DNA of 46,826 nt from Spongospora subterranea (GCA_900404475.1 OUQQ01000206.1:12087-58912); one strand, 5' to 3'; positions 21,904 through 34,874 are shown, numbered from the stretch's first letter. Notes: a model not told the origin generated them from the sequence alone. Numbers and translations are program-made.

Positions 21904-24414
21904 TCATATTTTGAGGAAATTGTGCTCGCCTTGCTCTTCAGGATTTTTCTGCCATGTCTGCAATTTCATCTGCAGCAATTGTTTAAAAACCAGGAACGAC
22001 TGTCGCTGAGCCACATTGGTGCCATGATCAGCCTGTGTATCATTCTCAGCATCTTTCATCGCCGGTATTGCTCAACAAACAAATTCACCTGCGATTCTTT
22101 CTGCGCTTTTCTCAGTGCTCTCGATTCCGTCTCTTTATCTCTGTTCATGTTCTCCAGCATGTTCTTATAGCTGCTGTATTTGCCCATCAGCGCATCCTGT
22201 GATCCCTCCTTTAACAGCTTTTTCTCGTGTTGTAGACGGGCGATCTTCCCCTCTTCTATCAGCAGCAGGTTATTCAGCAAATGGAATTGCGACTCCTCTC
22301 GCGAGAATCCATTAGAGTTCTCATCCAGATCATACTCCAGTTTTGATCGTTCAGTGTCAAACCCGATCGCAACGCTATCCCAGATCCGTTTTTTCTCCAT
22401 ATATTGTCCCTCCACTTCCTCATATGTTGATCGGCGTAGTTTCAGCTCCTAACCACATTACCATTGAGCGATATTCCAATCCATGATCTAGACGAAGGAC
22501 CTGAATCATTGGTGCCAAATCATGTTTCTTGGATTTGATCTCATTCAATGTCTGATTGATAATCTGTGATACAACTTCAAGCGTGGCGCCCTTATCGACA
22601 TCAATTCCACTTTTCGCGACCGACACTTGTTCAATTCGACCCTGAGTTTGTTCATATCCAGTGATTCCTATACCGCTCACCAAGTAAGCAGAAACGTCGA
22701 ATCATAGATCATATTGACACCTTTTTCCTGCTCCATTGTCTGTATCAGATCCGCCAGGTTATCATCCCTCGACCGTAATATCTCCTCCGTCCTCATCACC
22801 ACCGCCAGCTCCGATCTGCTCTCTTGCAGCTCGTGCTTCAGCGCCTTGTAGGTCCCAGTCTTCGCCTGTAATTCGCCCATATACCTGAACACAGCGTCAC
22901 GACTGAGCTCAACGTCATGCTGTATTGACCCGGTAGAGGTGATTGCCTTTTGATATCTGCCTGTGTTCTTGGCCTTCCGCCCTGAATCCCCAACTGTCCA
23001 TCCAACTCGTGCATCTCCCTGTTCAATTCAGCAAGCTCGCTCTCCATCTCAGCGACCTGAACATCACCCTTAGTTGATCGTCATCTCTTTTACTCACAAA
23101 ATCACCTGGGCTATATTCGCTTTCCGTTTGTTTTCAACAGCTCCAGCTTGATTCCGGAATATTCGCAGCTGATCATCGGTCTTCTTGTATATCCCTTCTT
23201 TAACCAACGTCAATCTCTGGATATCTTGACGGATTTGAATCAACTCATTCTCTTTAGTTTTGACCTGTTCTTCGGTGATTCTATCCGACGACATCGTTTT
23301 TCGAAACTCCCCAATCTTCTTTTGTTGTTCCTCAATCTCGTAATCTAACTTACTCTTGCGAGATTTCATGGCCATAACATCGTCTCGTAGCCGTTGGATA
23401 ATTTGCGCTGGTGTCGATTGGTTCCCCGAAGCCTCACGTTCATGAACATCGCGCCACTTGCGATGAACTACATCGTATCGGGTCTGCGCTTCCTTCAACA
23501 ACTGGGTCTGATCGGCGAAGCTACAGTAAGTCAGAAAAAATAATGCTCGACGAAGAATTCCACGTGGCATCATGACCTCTGCTGCAGCTGTAGCTGCTGT
23601 TCTTGAAGTCGTCGCAAACGCGTTGTCGCATCAAGAATCCCCTTGAAATCAAGATTCTGGAACTGAGCCTCGCTGTTGATTTTACTCTGTATACGGGTTA
23701 TGCTCGATTCCAGTTGTAGTTTCTCAGACTCCATTTGCTCGATGGCTTTTGTAAGAGCAGCCTTTGTTGGTGGTATTGCAGTGGAGGGCTCAACTCCCTC
23801 TTCGGCAGCGCGTATTTTGCTGACCTTGCGATGAATGCCAACAAACGCCTCTTGTAGGGCTCGTAGTTCGTTATTCAGTTTTTGCAATGGATCCGTTGGG
23901 TCGTTGGTAATGAACTGCTGAGGTATATCTAGCCGTCGAAGAAACCGGGCTAAATATGCTCGTGTCTAAGAGAACTAATTGGTTGTTGTTTCCCTTAAGA
24001 TCGGATAGCTCGTTTTCCGCAACCAATACCTTGAATTCTGGCATAGACTGTGGTCGCAGCAACCAATATAGTAAGGAATGAATCGTCCTCCGGTCATCTA
24101 AAGGCAGTTTTGAAATAAATCCTTTATGGCAAACGAAATATTCTACCGTTATTTAGTTGGGTTTGGAATTGTTGTTTATCTTCAATAGCAGGTTTATAAT
24201 TGAGCACGGTGACGAAGTCAACAATCGCGTAGACGATCGCTTCCTTCGGCGTATGTTTAACATCGCGATTCTGGTTAGTATCCATCTCTCCAAGCACGTC
24301 AACCACAAGTTGAAGTAAATCTGCCGCATTCTTCTCGTCAAATGTGACCAAGGTCAGGGCCTTGGAAAATGGGGGTTTGTTCAGCTCATTGACGATGAGG
24401 CGGAACTCGTCCAT
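21904..24414 (-). CDS. IFT81: Intraflagellar transport protein IFT81
   Basis: IFT81 is a core IFT-B subunit that pairs with IFT74; its N-terminal calponin-homology fold binds tubulin cargo. Nine exons (24414-24147, 24097-24030, 23965-23577, 23520-23106, 23056-22961, 22919-22721, 22667-22501, 22448-22089, 22032-21904) give 696 residues, close to the usual ~675. The start FRLIVNELNKPPFSKALTLVTF is the family signature. The next blocks are RTIHSLLYWLLRP and RAYLARFLRRLDIP, the latter made by splicing, and everything after is heptad coiled coil (QLQLQQSFADQTQLLKEAQ, VFRYMGELQAKTGTYK, LAPMIQELKLRRSTYEEVEG). The 41-nt intron 22920-22960 seems to start with GC. The C-terminus (LLQMKLQTWQKNPEE) comes only after the last splice. 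Confidence 0.96.
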
Positions 24415-24602
24415 GACAGTTGATGAAAATCAGATTGGTGTTAACTGCTCCAAAACCTGCAAAATAATGCCAACTATCGTCACAGATTGGAACTGATGGG
24501 TCAACATCAATCACAATCGCCCAGTAATATCCGGAATTCAAACAGTCCAACATAGTCCTAAACATCGTCTCAACATATTGCTCATTAACTGCATGGGGTT
24601 TA

Positions 24603-26474
24603 TCAAGTTGTCCAGCGACGCAGATTATAGGATTTCGTTTTGGTAAAAGACTGATAGGCTAAATGGCTGAGCGATAGACCTTTACCACTTGCCTTCCTGC
24701 CCGACCATGGCAGTTCGGGATCTAAATAGTCACAACGATTTTGATAAATGGTGCCAACGTTAAGCAGAGGGCCCTAATGATAATCAGAAATACGATGTTT
24801 TTTCGGTCAGCTTGAATAAATACCAAACTATCCGCTCGTATATCATTCTTGGTCCAAATAGAAGCAGTTAAGCCATAAGGACTATCGTTCATCAATTTGA
24901 TTGCTTCATCATCAGATTTGACAGACATTACTCCAACCACTTATAAAACAAGAGTCATTGAGAAGGGTCAAAACTGCAGAATCAAATACCTGGACCGAAA
25001 GACTCCTCGACCATCAGAGACATTTCATGCGTGCAATTGACAGCTAATGTCGGCGCAAAGAATCGGCCCTAGTAATGGGTATTAGCTAATTATTGGTCAG
25101 TAACAGGTGAAATAATATACCTTGCCAGCTTGATCATTGCATGGTTTCCCCCCTGTCAGTATCCTTGCACCAAGCGACTCAGCTTGTTTGATTTGCTGGG
25201 ACAGGAACGAGGCGGCGTTTTTTTGTGCCATAGGCCCTAACGAGGTGCTAGTTTGCATAGGGTCTCCCAATTTGTAATCCTTGACAAGAGGCAGAGCATG
25301 CTCTATAAAGCTATCGTACACAGCTTCATGGACATATATACGCTCAACAGCACAGCACGACTGTCCGGAATTATAAAATGCCCCATCGATCACACCAGCA
25401 GCAGCTGATGCTACATCGGCATCAGCACATATGTATGCCGCATCTTTCCCGCCCAGTTCAAGACCAACATCTAACGCAAAATTTACAATCAATGTTAGTT
25501 GGCAACATGTTGCTTGCTCGGCTACCGATAAATCTATCGGAGACGGTTTTATAGACTGATTGGCCCCCTTGGACTGAACCTATCACGACTTTAGTATGTT
25601 CTGAAATGAAAATATGATGAAGCATATCACCTGTGAAATTAACATATGCAATTCCAGGATGTGCAATGGCGTGGGCTACTCGATCATGGGACCCATGGAA
25701 ACTGATCATTCATTAGCAAACAAACTCTAACTATCGGCAGACGTGCTCACGCTTGCAATAGCCCTTTCGGTGCATTCGCTGCAGCGAATGACTCTTCCAA
25801 AGCGTCAGCGCAGAGCGACGAGCGCTCCGCTTGCTTCACCAGCACTGAATTCCCAGATAATATTGCAGGAATTATGCCGTTAATGGCGCAAAGCATCGGG
25901 TCTGCACAAATAAATGCATTGATTAGAGGTGGTGCTTAATTCCACAGAAAAGAGAGACTGACAATTCCATGGGCATAAAAGCAGCACTGGCCCTATCGGC
26001 TCACGAGATATTCTTCGCTGAATTCCATTGACGTCACTGAGTTCTACATCTGCCAGAGCGTTTTCTGCTAGCAGAATCATGGCGTTGGCTCGCGATATTG
26101 TAGTTCTAATCTCGCCAATAGACTGTGATATAGGTTTCCCCATTTGTTGGCTGATCTGTTCAGCATAGACCTGTCCTTTAGATTCGAACGAACTGATAAA
26201 CTGTCGGCATAATGCAATTCTGTCAGGCAGACTCGATTCCTTCCACGACTTAAATGCTGTACACGACCTATCGACTAGTTGAAGCATCGCCGGTTCATCT
26301 ATTTCTACGACCTAAAGCTTCGGGTCAACGACGGTTGAAAACAAATTTTTTCCCGTAAACAACCTCAGTGAAAATCTCCCCTGTGTATGGATTATCGACA
26401 AGAACTTTGTTGCTGAAGCATCGCAACAAGCGCGGCACATCCAGTTTCTTGATCGATCGGTGCATTGATATCAT
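24603..26474 (-). CDS. NAD(P)-dependent aldehyde dehydrogenase
   Basis: It oxidises an aldehyde to the acid; the substrate is not predictable. Nine exons (26474-26364, 26311-25963, 25901-25751, 25701-25631, 25579-25526, 25470-25121, 25068-24990, 24939-24824, 24773-24603) give 483 residues, the normal ALDH length. The catalytic Cys is in NSGQSCCAVERIYVH and the general base Glu in GLELGGKDAAYI. The Rossmann part contains REPIGPVLLLCPWNYP, a V-K-Q cofactor stretch (GNSVLVKQAERS) and FTGSVQGGQSV. EESFGPVVGVM and the C-terminal LPWSGRKASGKGLSLSHL also match the superfamily. The first exon (KKLDVPRLLRCFS) could be a mitochondrial presequence. The stop is 188 bases from the IFT81 start, on the same strand. 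The class within the superfamily is unassigned. Confidence 0.95.
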
Positions 26475-27217
26475 TCCGACTAGAGTTATGACCTAACATG
26501 GGCAGCGCCTACTGTATGCACACATTACAGTGAGACTACGGACACCCTTTGCTGTTTCAAAAATGGAACCGCGAACCCCAACTGAACCTGACCTACAGTA
26601 CTGGATGAAACCATTTTTATGTCAATCGCCTTGGCTATTTTTGAGCATTTGATGGACTGAGATTCACATAACCTCATAGGTCAAGGAGCATTGCCAAAAA
26701 GCGTTGCGGGTTGCGTTTATAGGTTTCGTTGGAACAAGTCATGGGACCTTCTGATTTGCGCTTGGGTAAAATCTCTTCATTCTCTAAATGTTGACCCTGT
26801 GTTTGGGAAGCCATGCGAGTTAGAATTCGCGCTACAGTGATGTGTTTGAATAAAAAGAAGCCAGTTCATTGCGACCATAATCCCTTCGACAAATCAAGTG
26901 CTGGTGAAAATATGGCTTCGATGGACGCGTTCTGCAAATATAATTTCAGGAACTTTATGGATTATCAAGTAAACACAGATTTTGTGATAACTGTAGGGTT
27001 GGTAGGTAGCTGTTCTGGCAAAATACATACTTCTGTTGAACACCACCTTATCTGAAAGAAAACACATGAAACTGTTGAAAAGAGTCAGCATTTCAAATAA
27101 AGTCCGTCCGGAGTCCGCAGCGGGTTTTCATGTGGCTGGGGTGAGTCAGGGGCAATCTCAACGATCAGCAATTCAAAGCTGTGTGGATTGTTTTCTGTGG
27201 AATCTTGTGATTGATCA
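26475..27217. other. Intergenic region between divergent ALDH and helicase genes
   Basis: It contains the upstream regions of both genes. An 80-codon frame at 26813-27055 (+) has no known domain and no conserved features, so I do not call it. No repeat or structural RNA was noticed. Confidence 0.5.
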
Positions 27218-29872
27218 ATGGCCCGAAAGAGGAAGGCGAGTCTAGCATGGAAATCTGTCCCTTGTGATCTGGCCGCGTTATCGTCTTCAAACGATGACCA
27301 AGGGTTATACGGCATGCTAGAGCTGTGTGAATTATCGGGTCAGGAATACTCAAGCAGTATCACACGATCTTCGACGAATTACCCAACCAATATGAACCAT
27401 AAAAATGGCAAATCTGTCACAACAGCTGAGAAAAATTCCCAGAGCACCCTTTCAGCCGCTGGTGGCGCTGAAGCTTCGGCTATCAGTGGTGTCGCGAAAA
27501 AGAACAGCAAGAAATCAAAAAAGGCTCGTTTACTCAAGGTGAATAATGACCATGAAAATGACGACCTTGCCAAAGACGATGGCACAGCAAATGAATTTGA
27601 CGAGGAATTTGATGCTGTTAGAGGTGCCGCTGATCAACATGAATCTGAAGCATTGGCCATCAGCGATAATTTCGAGGATTACGAGGCTCATATGGGGTCA
27701 TGGGCACCGTTTGAATTTGATCCTTTGTTGTTGAAAGGATTATACTCACTCGGGTTTACATGCCCGACTGATATCCAGACTCGTATTATTCCCAAAATAT
27801 ATAGAGATCGTAAGGATATAATTGCAGCAGCTCAAACGGTAATTTCCTTATTATTTCCAGCGAAAGTGCTAACCTTTTGTATAATCAGGGGTCAGGAAAG
27901 ACTCTAGCATTTGGATTGCCTATATTGAACAGGTTAATAGCAAACAGACAGACTTCGGAAACCGGTTATCCGATATCTTCATTGGTGATAAGCCCTACAC
28001 GAGAATTGGCTCTCCAAATCGTCGATCACTTGAAAAAAGCGGCGCAGTTCACGAATGTTAAGGTAGAGTTGATCACTGGGAACTCTTTTAACTTGATGTA
28101 CCAAGTCTTTTCGTAGATAGTCGGCTGTGTTGGTGGATTAGCAGCGCCGAAACAGAAGCGGTTATTGTCAGGCCATCCCGATATTGTTGTTGCAACTCCA
28201 GGTAAATTCTATGTAACAGTCTGGCCAACAGAGGTACCAATTTGATTCCAGGCCGTCTATGGGACCTTTTGCAATACGCAGCTACAGAGAATGCCCATGA
28301 TCAGCGAATATTGGACTTGTCGCGACTCCAATTTCTTGTAATTGACGAGGCAGATCGGATGGTCTCTCGCGGTCATTATCAGGAGCTTGATCAAATCTTG
28401 AACTATATTTACAAGCTGAAGCTTGTCTTACATACTGTATTACTATCTGCGACGTTAACACATGATGTCACGAAGCAGTTACCAAATGGCAAACAATCTA
28501 AGTAAGCGAATTAAGCCAGCATTGTGATTACGTGATCAGCAAAGTAAAATGCATGTGTTTCAGGGGAACACTGCATGATTTAATCAATCGTATCCAGTTT
28601 CGAGGACGTCCTGATATCCATGATTTGACAACGGTCAGCCGTATACCCAAAGGTAAATGGTCTCGTAACGATTCTGTGCAGCGGTCATCTCAATTCATTC
28701 CGCTTTGCCCAAAGATGTCTCCCAATATCGTATACAATGTCTTCCTGAACAGAAAGACATGTATCTTTACTACTTCTTGACCCAGAATCCGGGTCGTTCT
28801 ATCGTCTTCGCGAATTCAATTGCCACTGTCCGGCGCCTTCACTCTATCTTGGTATTGCTCGAAATTCCTGTATGTGGATATATTGTTTGCCTTCGCTATC
28901 TGAAAGCCCGAACCTTATCATTATTTCACTATCAGGCGTATCCCTTACATGCTTCAATGCAGCAGCGCCAACGGCTCAAAAATCTGGATCGCCTAAGGAA
29001 CAACACCGACTGTGTTCTAATATGTACAGATGTCGCTGCTAGAGGGCTCGATGTCCCTAGTATTGATCACGTGATACATTATCAGGTTTGGATGTTTAAC
29101 TACTTGTGATTGTTGCCATGTCTAACATCATGTTCAGATCTCAGCTAGTTCTGATGTGTATATTCACAGGTCAGGTCGAACTGGACGAGCGAGTAAGTCA
29201 GGGCTTAGGTTGGTATTGCAGAAATTCGCCTGATGTGATGAAGGTACTGACTGCCTACATTTTTACCCTCAGTTTGATGCTCATCAGCCCAGCTGAGATA
29301 GCAGTATACAAACGTCAAACTCAAAACATTAACGACAAGGTTTTTTGATGTGAACCTGAATGTACTATTGTCTACTTTCTGAAACTGCCTGGTATCAGGT
29401 CTTGGAATATCCTGTCCATAACGTTCTGCTTAAACCAATTCGCAAACGAGTATGTTTAGCCATCAAAATTGATAAGTTGTTATCAGTTGATAAAAAGGCG
29501 ACAACGCAGGTTTGCGAACCCTTACATACGTAGCAACGTTTTTTCTCAATTCCGGCTGTTGCAGGACAATTGGTTCAAGAAGCATGCAGAAGCTATGGAA
29601 CTTATTCTCGACGACGATGTTCTGAGGAATACGAACAAAGATAGTAGAGCTGAGAAGATCCATGAGGTACGGCATGTGTAAATTTGCGCCTTCAATATCA
29701 TCACTGAACAGCAAATACGCAGGATAACATTCAGTCATTACGTCAGCAATTATCGGCGGAGCTGAAATGTCGCTTAGCCCTTCATGACAAATCAAGTATA
29801 ATCCAGGGATTATGTCCCGGCTTGCCGAATGAAGAAGTCGTTAGAGATTCGTTAGTTAAAAATAAACAATAG
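27218..29872 (+). CDS. DDX24: DEAD-box RNA helicase, DDX24/Mak5 type
   Basis: Mak5/DDX24 acts in the nucleolus in large ribosomal subunit assembly. ATG 27218 starts a basic, acidic-tract-rich leader. [19 protein letters not shown] with TCPTDIQ forms the F and Q motifs. Motif I is AAQT|GSGKT, split by the first intron (27839-27888). Next come PTRELALQI (Ia), VIDEADRMV (II), LLSATLT (III), IVFANS (IV), [12 protein letters not shown] (V) and HRSGRTGRA (VI, across an intron). The sequence KDMYLYYFL before motif IV and the long C-terminus with [19 protein letters not shown] are typical of this subfamily. About ten exons; several junctions near 28650-28700 and 29110-29350 are approximate. The stop is TAG 29870-29872. 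Confidence 0.94.
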
Positions 29873-30500
29873 CTATGAACTTCAAAATATTAACCTGCAT
29901 TGGTCGGTATGCATAGCTACACTAGATTTACATCAGCGCTATACTTGTTTATACTTGAACAAGATAGTCTGGTGGGAGAACGCTATTGTTTTGAGGCCAT
30001 TAAGTTACGTCGTGTAAACACTACTGAGAACATATTCACAAGTGGCTGATCAGGCGGTGCATATCTAGTTCAGGATTGCAGTGTCAGTTCCTGTTTGTCA
30101 AGCTCGCTTCATAGCATCGGTTCAACTACAATCCTGGTCAAAACACGTGAGCAAACGGGGCCTGATCTAGTTTGGTTCTGATCAATTCTTCACGAATTGT
30201 GAAATGACATGACACGAGCGGACCTACGATTAGCGTAGATCTGTAGTAAGAAACTGATAACGTATGAGTAACATGATGGAGCCCCCCATTTGGGCCCCCA
30301 CCGTCTCCCACTATGGTAACAGTAAGAAACTGATAACGTATAAGTAACATGATCTAGTGGGTGCATGGAGCCCCCCATTTGGGCTCCGACCGTCTCCCAC
30401 TATGGTAACAGTGGGTGGTCCAAGTCCCTCTCACCTGTACCAGCGAGCGATCAATGACCGTCATCAGGTCATCGCTGGAGCTCTCGACTAGCACATATCA
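29873..30500. other. Intergenic region upstream of CEP89
   Basis: No coding frame is supported. It holds the direct repeat described separately (30245-30411) and the presumed promoter of the CEP89 gene. Confidence 0.5.
30245..30411. repeat. Two-copy direct repeat of about 76/90 bp
   Basis: AGTAAGAAACTGATAACGTA begins at 30245 and again at 30321, and both copies continue through GGAGCCCCCCATTTGGGC to CTCCCACTATGGTAACAG. The second copy carries a 14-base insertion (CTAGTGGGTGCATG) and a few substitutions. Each copy includes a small GC hairpin, AGCCC...GGGCT, clearest in the second. Confidence 0.92.
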
Positions 30501-33185
30501 ATGATTACTGCACCGCCGTTCAGGCCAGGATATGCTCCTGACCAGGATCTGGCGTACCATCTGCAGCCCCAGCAGGTGGAGCCACTGTCCAGGGAGGCAG
30601 ATGCTGATGCACGTCATGTGCGTCAAATTGAACGCCAACGGGACTTCCTCAAAACATATGGTGGGTGAATATGGCCGTCTGTGTAGTAGACCACTCTGAA
30701 AAATAGTGAAGCGGCAAGACTTGAAGCAGAGCTAAGAGCTTACCAAACCAAATTCCCTGTTGTGATCACCACAGTGGAAAACGATAACGATGATTTAGCG
30801 CCATGGATCTCAAACCAAGAATATATGTAATGATGTCGCGAAAAGTTGAGACCAATGTTTGCTAATAAATCAAACAGGTCCCCATTATTTGCCGAATATG
30901 ACGCACAGATTAGTCAGGCTAATGCAGCCAGCGACGAATTGAGGCGGGAACTACAGACAATGAAGGCCGATATGGTGAAACTTGTCGCCAGAAACGAGGA
31001 GCTGGAAAACGAGCTGGTATTCACATCGAGAATGCTAGGAGCGGTCTTGTTCCAACTCATTTTGTGCAGGAGAATCATATCACGAAGCTGCTTCGGAGAT
31101 TCGACGGTAACCCTGAAAAGAATGGACTATGCAGCTCCGGGGACGATGCACATGAACTCAGTCAACGGTGCGCATTACTTGGGGACGAAAACCAGCTCCT
31201 TAGAATGCAGGAATCGGAAACTCGACAAGAACTCGATCACTCACGCTCGGAAATTCTTGAATTAAATTCAGTGATCTCGTCACTCAGGTATGATAGAAAA
31301 CCGTGCCTGTCTTTCATGAATTTGTAAACGCAAATATCTAAAGGGAGGAAATGACCACTCTCGAAATCAATGCATCAAATGCTGCGGGTGTTTTAGCGGA
31401 GAAAGAAGCTCTTGAGCAGGAATTGTCGAGGGCGAGGAGTCATGTAGATAATGCCGTTGGTCATATGAAGGCTGCTCAGCAGAAAACGTTGGATATGCAA
31501 ATTGATATTCAAGCGAAGGTCAGAGATGCTGAGCAGTACAAACAGCTTCTCCAAGATCATGAGATAGATAGCGAAAAATGCATCAAGGAGTTGAAGTCAG
31601 AATTAACAAGGCTAAACCAAACTTACAACGAAGCATCCGCACGATTAGCTCATGCCGATCAACTTCTGTCAGACGCCCAAGAAAAAAGCCGACAACTTAA
31701 ACAATCTGTTGACGCAAAAGAAAATGATATGCAGGGTATTCTTTGTTTGACTATCCTGGTTGCGGCAAAAGTGAATATATCTTGGTAGGGATGTTAACAA
31801 CGATAGAATGCCTGGAGAAAAACCTCACGGAAACTAACCAGAAAAACTCGTCATTATCAGCAGAACTGACCTCCACAAAAGTATCTTTACAGGAAGCAAT
31901 ATTAGATCGCGACGACGCTCTTTTTAGGGCAGAGAATATGGCTAAGCAGGTCCGCATTGATCACCTTCATCTCCTTTAACTTACGTCAAATCAGAAAAAA
32001 GCGGTTGAAGAATTTAATCGCGATGAGACAGATGCATCCAGGAGTACCGTAGATAATGCGCTTGCAAAAGCCATCAGCGAAGCGAAAGCTAAGGAGTCAA
32101 CATTATACGAGGAAGTTCGTAAACTGCAGATTCGTTGCGCCAACTTGGAATGCAGTAAGCATAAGGCTGAGCGGGAAGCGAAATCAGCATTAGATGGGTA
32201 CGCTTCAATTTGACACCCCAGTACTCTCGTTTTCTTAATTTGATTTCCAGGTTCAATCAGTTGCAGTCAAGTTCTGTGCAGGAGCAAAGTGAAATAGGCG
32301 AAAGATTGAACCAGACACGAGCAGAGATGATTCGTCTGGAAAATAGACTTGCATTAGTGTCAGAAAAAGCGTCTCAGTTACATATTGATTTGAAGGTCGT
32401 TGCTTTTTGATATGTATATAATCATTGCTAAACGTTTGCTGCAGTTACAGTCAGAGGAATCCCAGAACGAAAGAAGCCAGTACGAAGACAGAATTGCAGA
32501 ACTTGACACGCAATTACAAGGGAAGCGAAACGAACTTGCCGCAACAAAACACCGCCTCACTTGCATGCAAAAGGAACTGGAAGACTCTCAAGCCAGCTCT
32601 GAGTGTACTATTAGGAAGCGAGATGCAATGGAAAATGAGATGCAAGAACAGTTCAGGTCAGTTTTACAAGCTAAGGAAAAGGAAATTTCTACTTTACAAG
32701 AACGAGTCAAAGAAACGACACAACAACAAGAAAAAGCGGACTGGCGAGCCGTTGAGGTTGAAAGGATATATGACGATAAAATTGGTGCAATGGAAGAATC
32801 GCATCGTAGTATAGTTGCTCAGTTGCAGAAAACGATACGAGATTTGCGAGACGACAGCTCAAGATTAACGGCTGAACTACATCAGGTCAAATATAAACTT
32901 TCGCACATTAATGCTGAAAAAGACGATTTCAGGGTCAAGCTACAGCAGAGCGAAAAAATAATCAACGATGTTCGTGACGCCTACGCTCAGGCCGAAAACA
33001 GACACGTTGAAGGGGAGCAGCTTTTGTCGGCAGCCAAAGAAAGCGAAGTAGTATACAAACAACAATGTGCAAACCTGGAAAAAGCTCTAGACAAGGCTCA
33101 ACTGGAGATTGAACGAGAAAAAAGAAGGAGTGAGAAAAAGTGTAGAGATATACAGCTAAAGTGCTTGGGAATCGGGGAAAAATAA
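30501..33185 (+). CDS. CEP89: CEP89-like centrosomal/ciliary coiled-coil protein
   Basis: CEP89 sits on the distal appendages of the mother centriole and is needed for cilium assembly in animals. Nine or so exons joined by 42-55 nt introns give roughly 750 residues, nearly all heptad coiled coil rich in Glu, Lys and Gln. The assignment rests on one block: ELRAYQTKF, then a short linker, then APWISNQEYMSPLFAEYD, then a helix with ARNEELENEL. The animal protein has the same order (ELSRYQTKF, PPWLLDIKYLSPLLLAYE, KENEELHQEL). The donor after exon 1 is at 30665 (GG|GTGAAT), chosen because it alone keeps the frame. The N-terminal ~50 residues are Pro/Gln-rich. Generic coiled-coil similarity is the main alternative, but the non-coil PWISNQEYMSP block argues against it. 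Confidence 0.85.
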
Positions 33186-33480
33186 CTTCGTTATGGGTTT
33201 GGAGCCACCACATTTCACGGCCAACTTTTCACGCTGAAATATAACATTAGAGATGGGCAAAACGGTTAATACAGTAAAATATGAGATATATAGATATGTT
33301 TTGACTATGTCGATCCATCAAGACGACTTAAATGTACTTGCATCACTCGAGAGAGCTCCATCACATGGGAAGTGCACATTCTAGGAATGGAACTCGTTGG
33401 CAAACTTTGGAGCAAATTGATCAGGTCTTGATCTGGCGTTGACCGGGATTTTTGAAACATCTAAGTTGAGAAACGCCCAG
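33186..33480. other. Short intergenic stretch between convergent genes
   Basis: This is the 3' region shared by CEP89 (+) and the uL10m-like gene (-). No coding frame or repeat was seen. Confidence 0.5.
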
Positions 33481-34082
33481 TTAGACGCGACGACTGGCGG
33501 ATGGGAAATCTGAAACAAGGAATACCTGGGCGTTATCACGATCGATCATGACGCCGTCCAGTGATGCGGCAACAAACATGACATCATCCCCTTCGAACGT
33601 CGGTTTCGCCGCCTGAGCAAGCAGCTTCTGCCCCAGGCGGTCGCCAGGTATGGCGGCGGCCGAATTCGAGTACACCAAGGCGGTTGGGCCGCGAAGACAT
33701 GGTATAAGAAACGACGATCGGGTGTCGGCAAATCCGACACGACCAACACGAACCTGCACGATAATGAGAATGGCGAATCGATGGCGCAAATAACCACAGA
33801 TACTTTGATGATCGCTGCATGCATATCGGATTTTTTCCATGCTTTTCGTGCCTGTTCAAAGGCACTGGTTGTGTTCCAGTGAGCGAGCATTATCAGCCGG
33901 GAGTGTTTGGCGATTTCCTTGATCCGATGCGATAGGCATTCCTTACGCAGACGGCCCAAGCTCACTCGCTGAGCTAGGTGCGACATCGGGTCGCTGATGC
34001 GGTCAGGGAGGGATCCCCGGCAATCAGTCGAAATGGCGGTGACGTGGTCGGATGTTGGCGCCATCTGCACTCGACTGTACAC
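33481..34082 (-). CDS. Probable mitochondrial ribosomal protein uL10m (MRPL10-like)
   Basis: Exons 34082-33804 and 33753-33481 with a 50-nt intron give 183 residues. The order resembles L10 proteins: a first helix (RLRKECLSHRIKEIAKH), a strand SRLIMLAHWN, a helix, a strand ending AAIIKVRVGR, and after a gap the family-typical LRGPTALVYS followed by GQKLLAQAAKP. The LxGPTAL block is the strongest point. In ribosomes L10 forms the base of the stalk that recruits elongation factors. The N-terminal 30 residues would be the targeting part, but the start Met is uncertain. Divergence is high, so this is a probable rather than certain call. Confidence 0.6.
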
Positions 34083-34329
34083 ATGGTCGACAGTATGTGG
34101 TCCCCTGTACAGTCAGATATTTGTACATTAATCGACTGGGGCTGCGGCATGGTTAAAAAACACAACATTTTCCAGAATGGAAAATCACAGTTGGTCGACG
34201 GCTCGTACTGTAGCTGTTAATGAAAAATCTACCAAAGACATATCGATTGTCATAATAAAAAATGCACCGATGTGATGGGACAAGACAGACCAGGTGGAGA
34301 TGGAACCATCAAACTAACCATTGATGATC

Positions 34330-34668
34330 CTACACGTAATTCTGGCCACGTGAGAGACAGCAGGGACCAGTACCAATATCAGCATGCCAACCTGCCAGGT
34401 CACAACGGTCAACACCATTGATCAGCACATTATCATTTATGACCAAACACCATTTCTCTTGATATTTCCAGCCATTCACATGACACTGAATCAGATTGTC
34501 ACCAACGTCTAACGAACCTTGATGAGCTAATCTCATCTGAGGGAGCCGCCTCACTCTGCTGAGATATTCACTGGGGAGAACGATCGATAGGGTGTCGACA
34601 TAGCGATGGAATATGGAGCAATGGCTGTTTAACAACACGGGCTCAGGGAAGTTGGCGTTTGGCGCCAC
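34330..34668 (-). CDS. Hypothetical small protein
   Basis: A 112-codon ATG frame with no recognised domain. It contains CHVNGWKYQEKWCLVIND, which looks like ordinary globular protein. A donor-like GTGTTTGG lies inside, so it may be part of a spliced gene. It could equally be a chance frame in the gap between uL10m and AHI1. Confidence 0.25.
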   Translation of the reverse strand: MAPNANFPEPVLLNSHCSIFHRYVDTLSIVLPSEYLSRVRRLPQMRLAHQGSLDVGDNLIQCHVNGWKYQEKWCLVINDNVLINGVDRCDLAGWHADIGTGPCCLSRGQNYV

Positions 34669-34874
34669 AATGGGAATATTCCGTTGGCCAGTCGGTCAAC
34701 GCGAAATCGATATTGTCGGAGTGAGACATTGGTTCAAGGGTGACCAACATCGGGAGCAATCAATTGGAGGTCGACGGGTTCCAGTTACCGAAGCGCCAAC
34801 AATTGAGTGAAAACGGAGGGGTGATCGTCGGTAAAATATCCTAATGAATGGTGATGGTTTAGTGAATAACGCGA

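Noticed and set aside
26813..27055. 80-codon frame upstream of the helicase
   Set aside because: No recognised domain and no splice connection to the helicase start at 27218.
33978..34220. Plus-strand frame over the uL10m 5' region
   Set aside because: It overlaps the spliced minus-strand gene and shows no family features; treated as a shadow frame.
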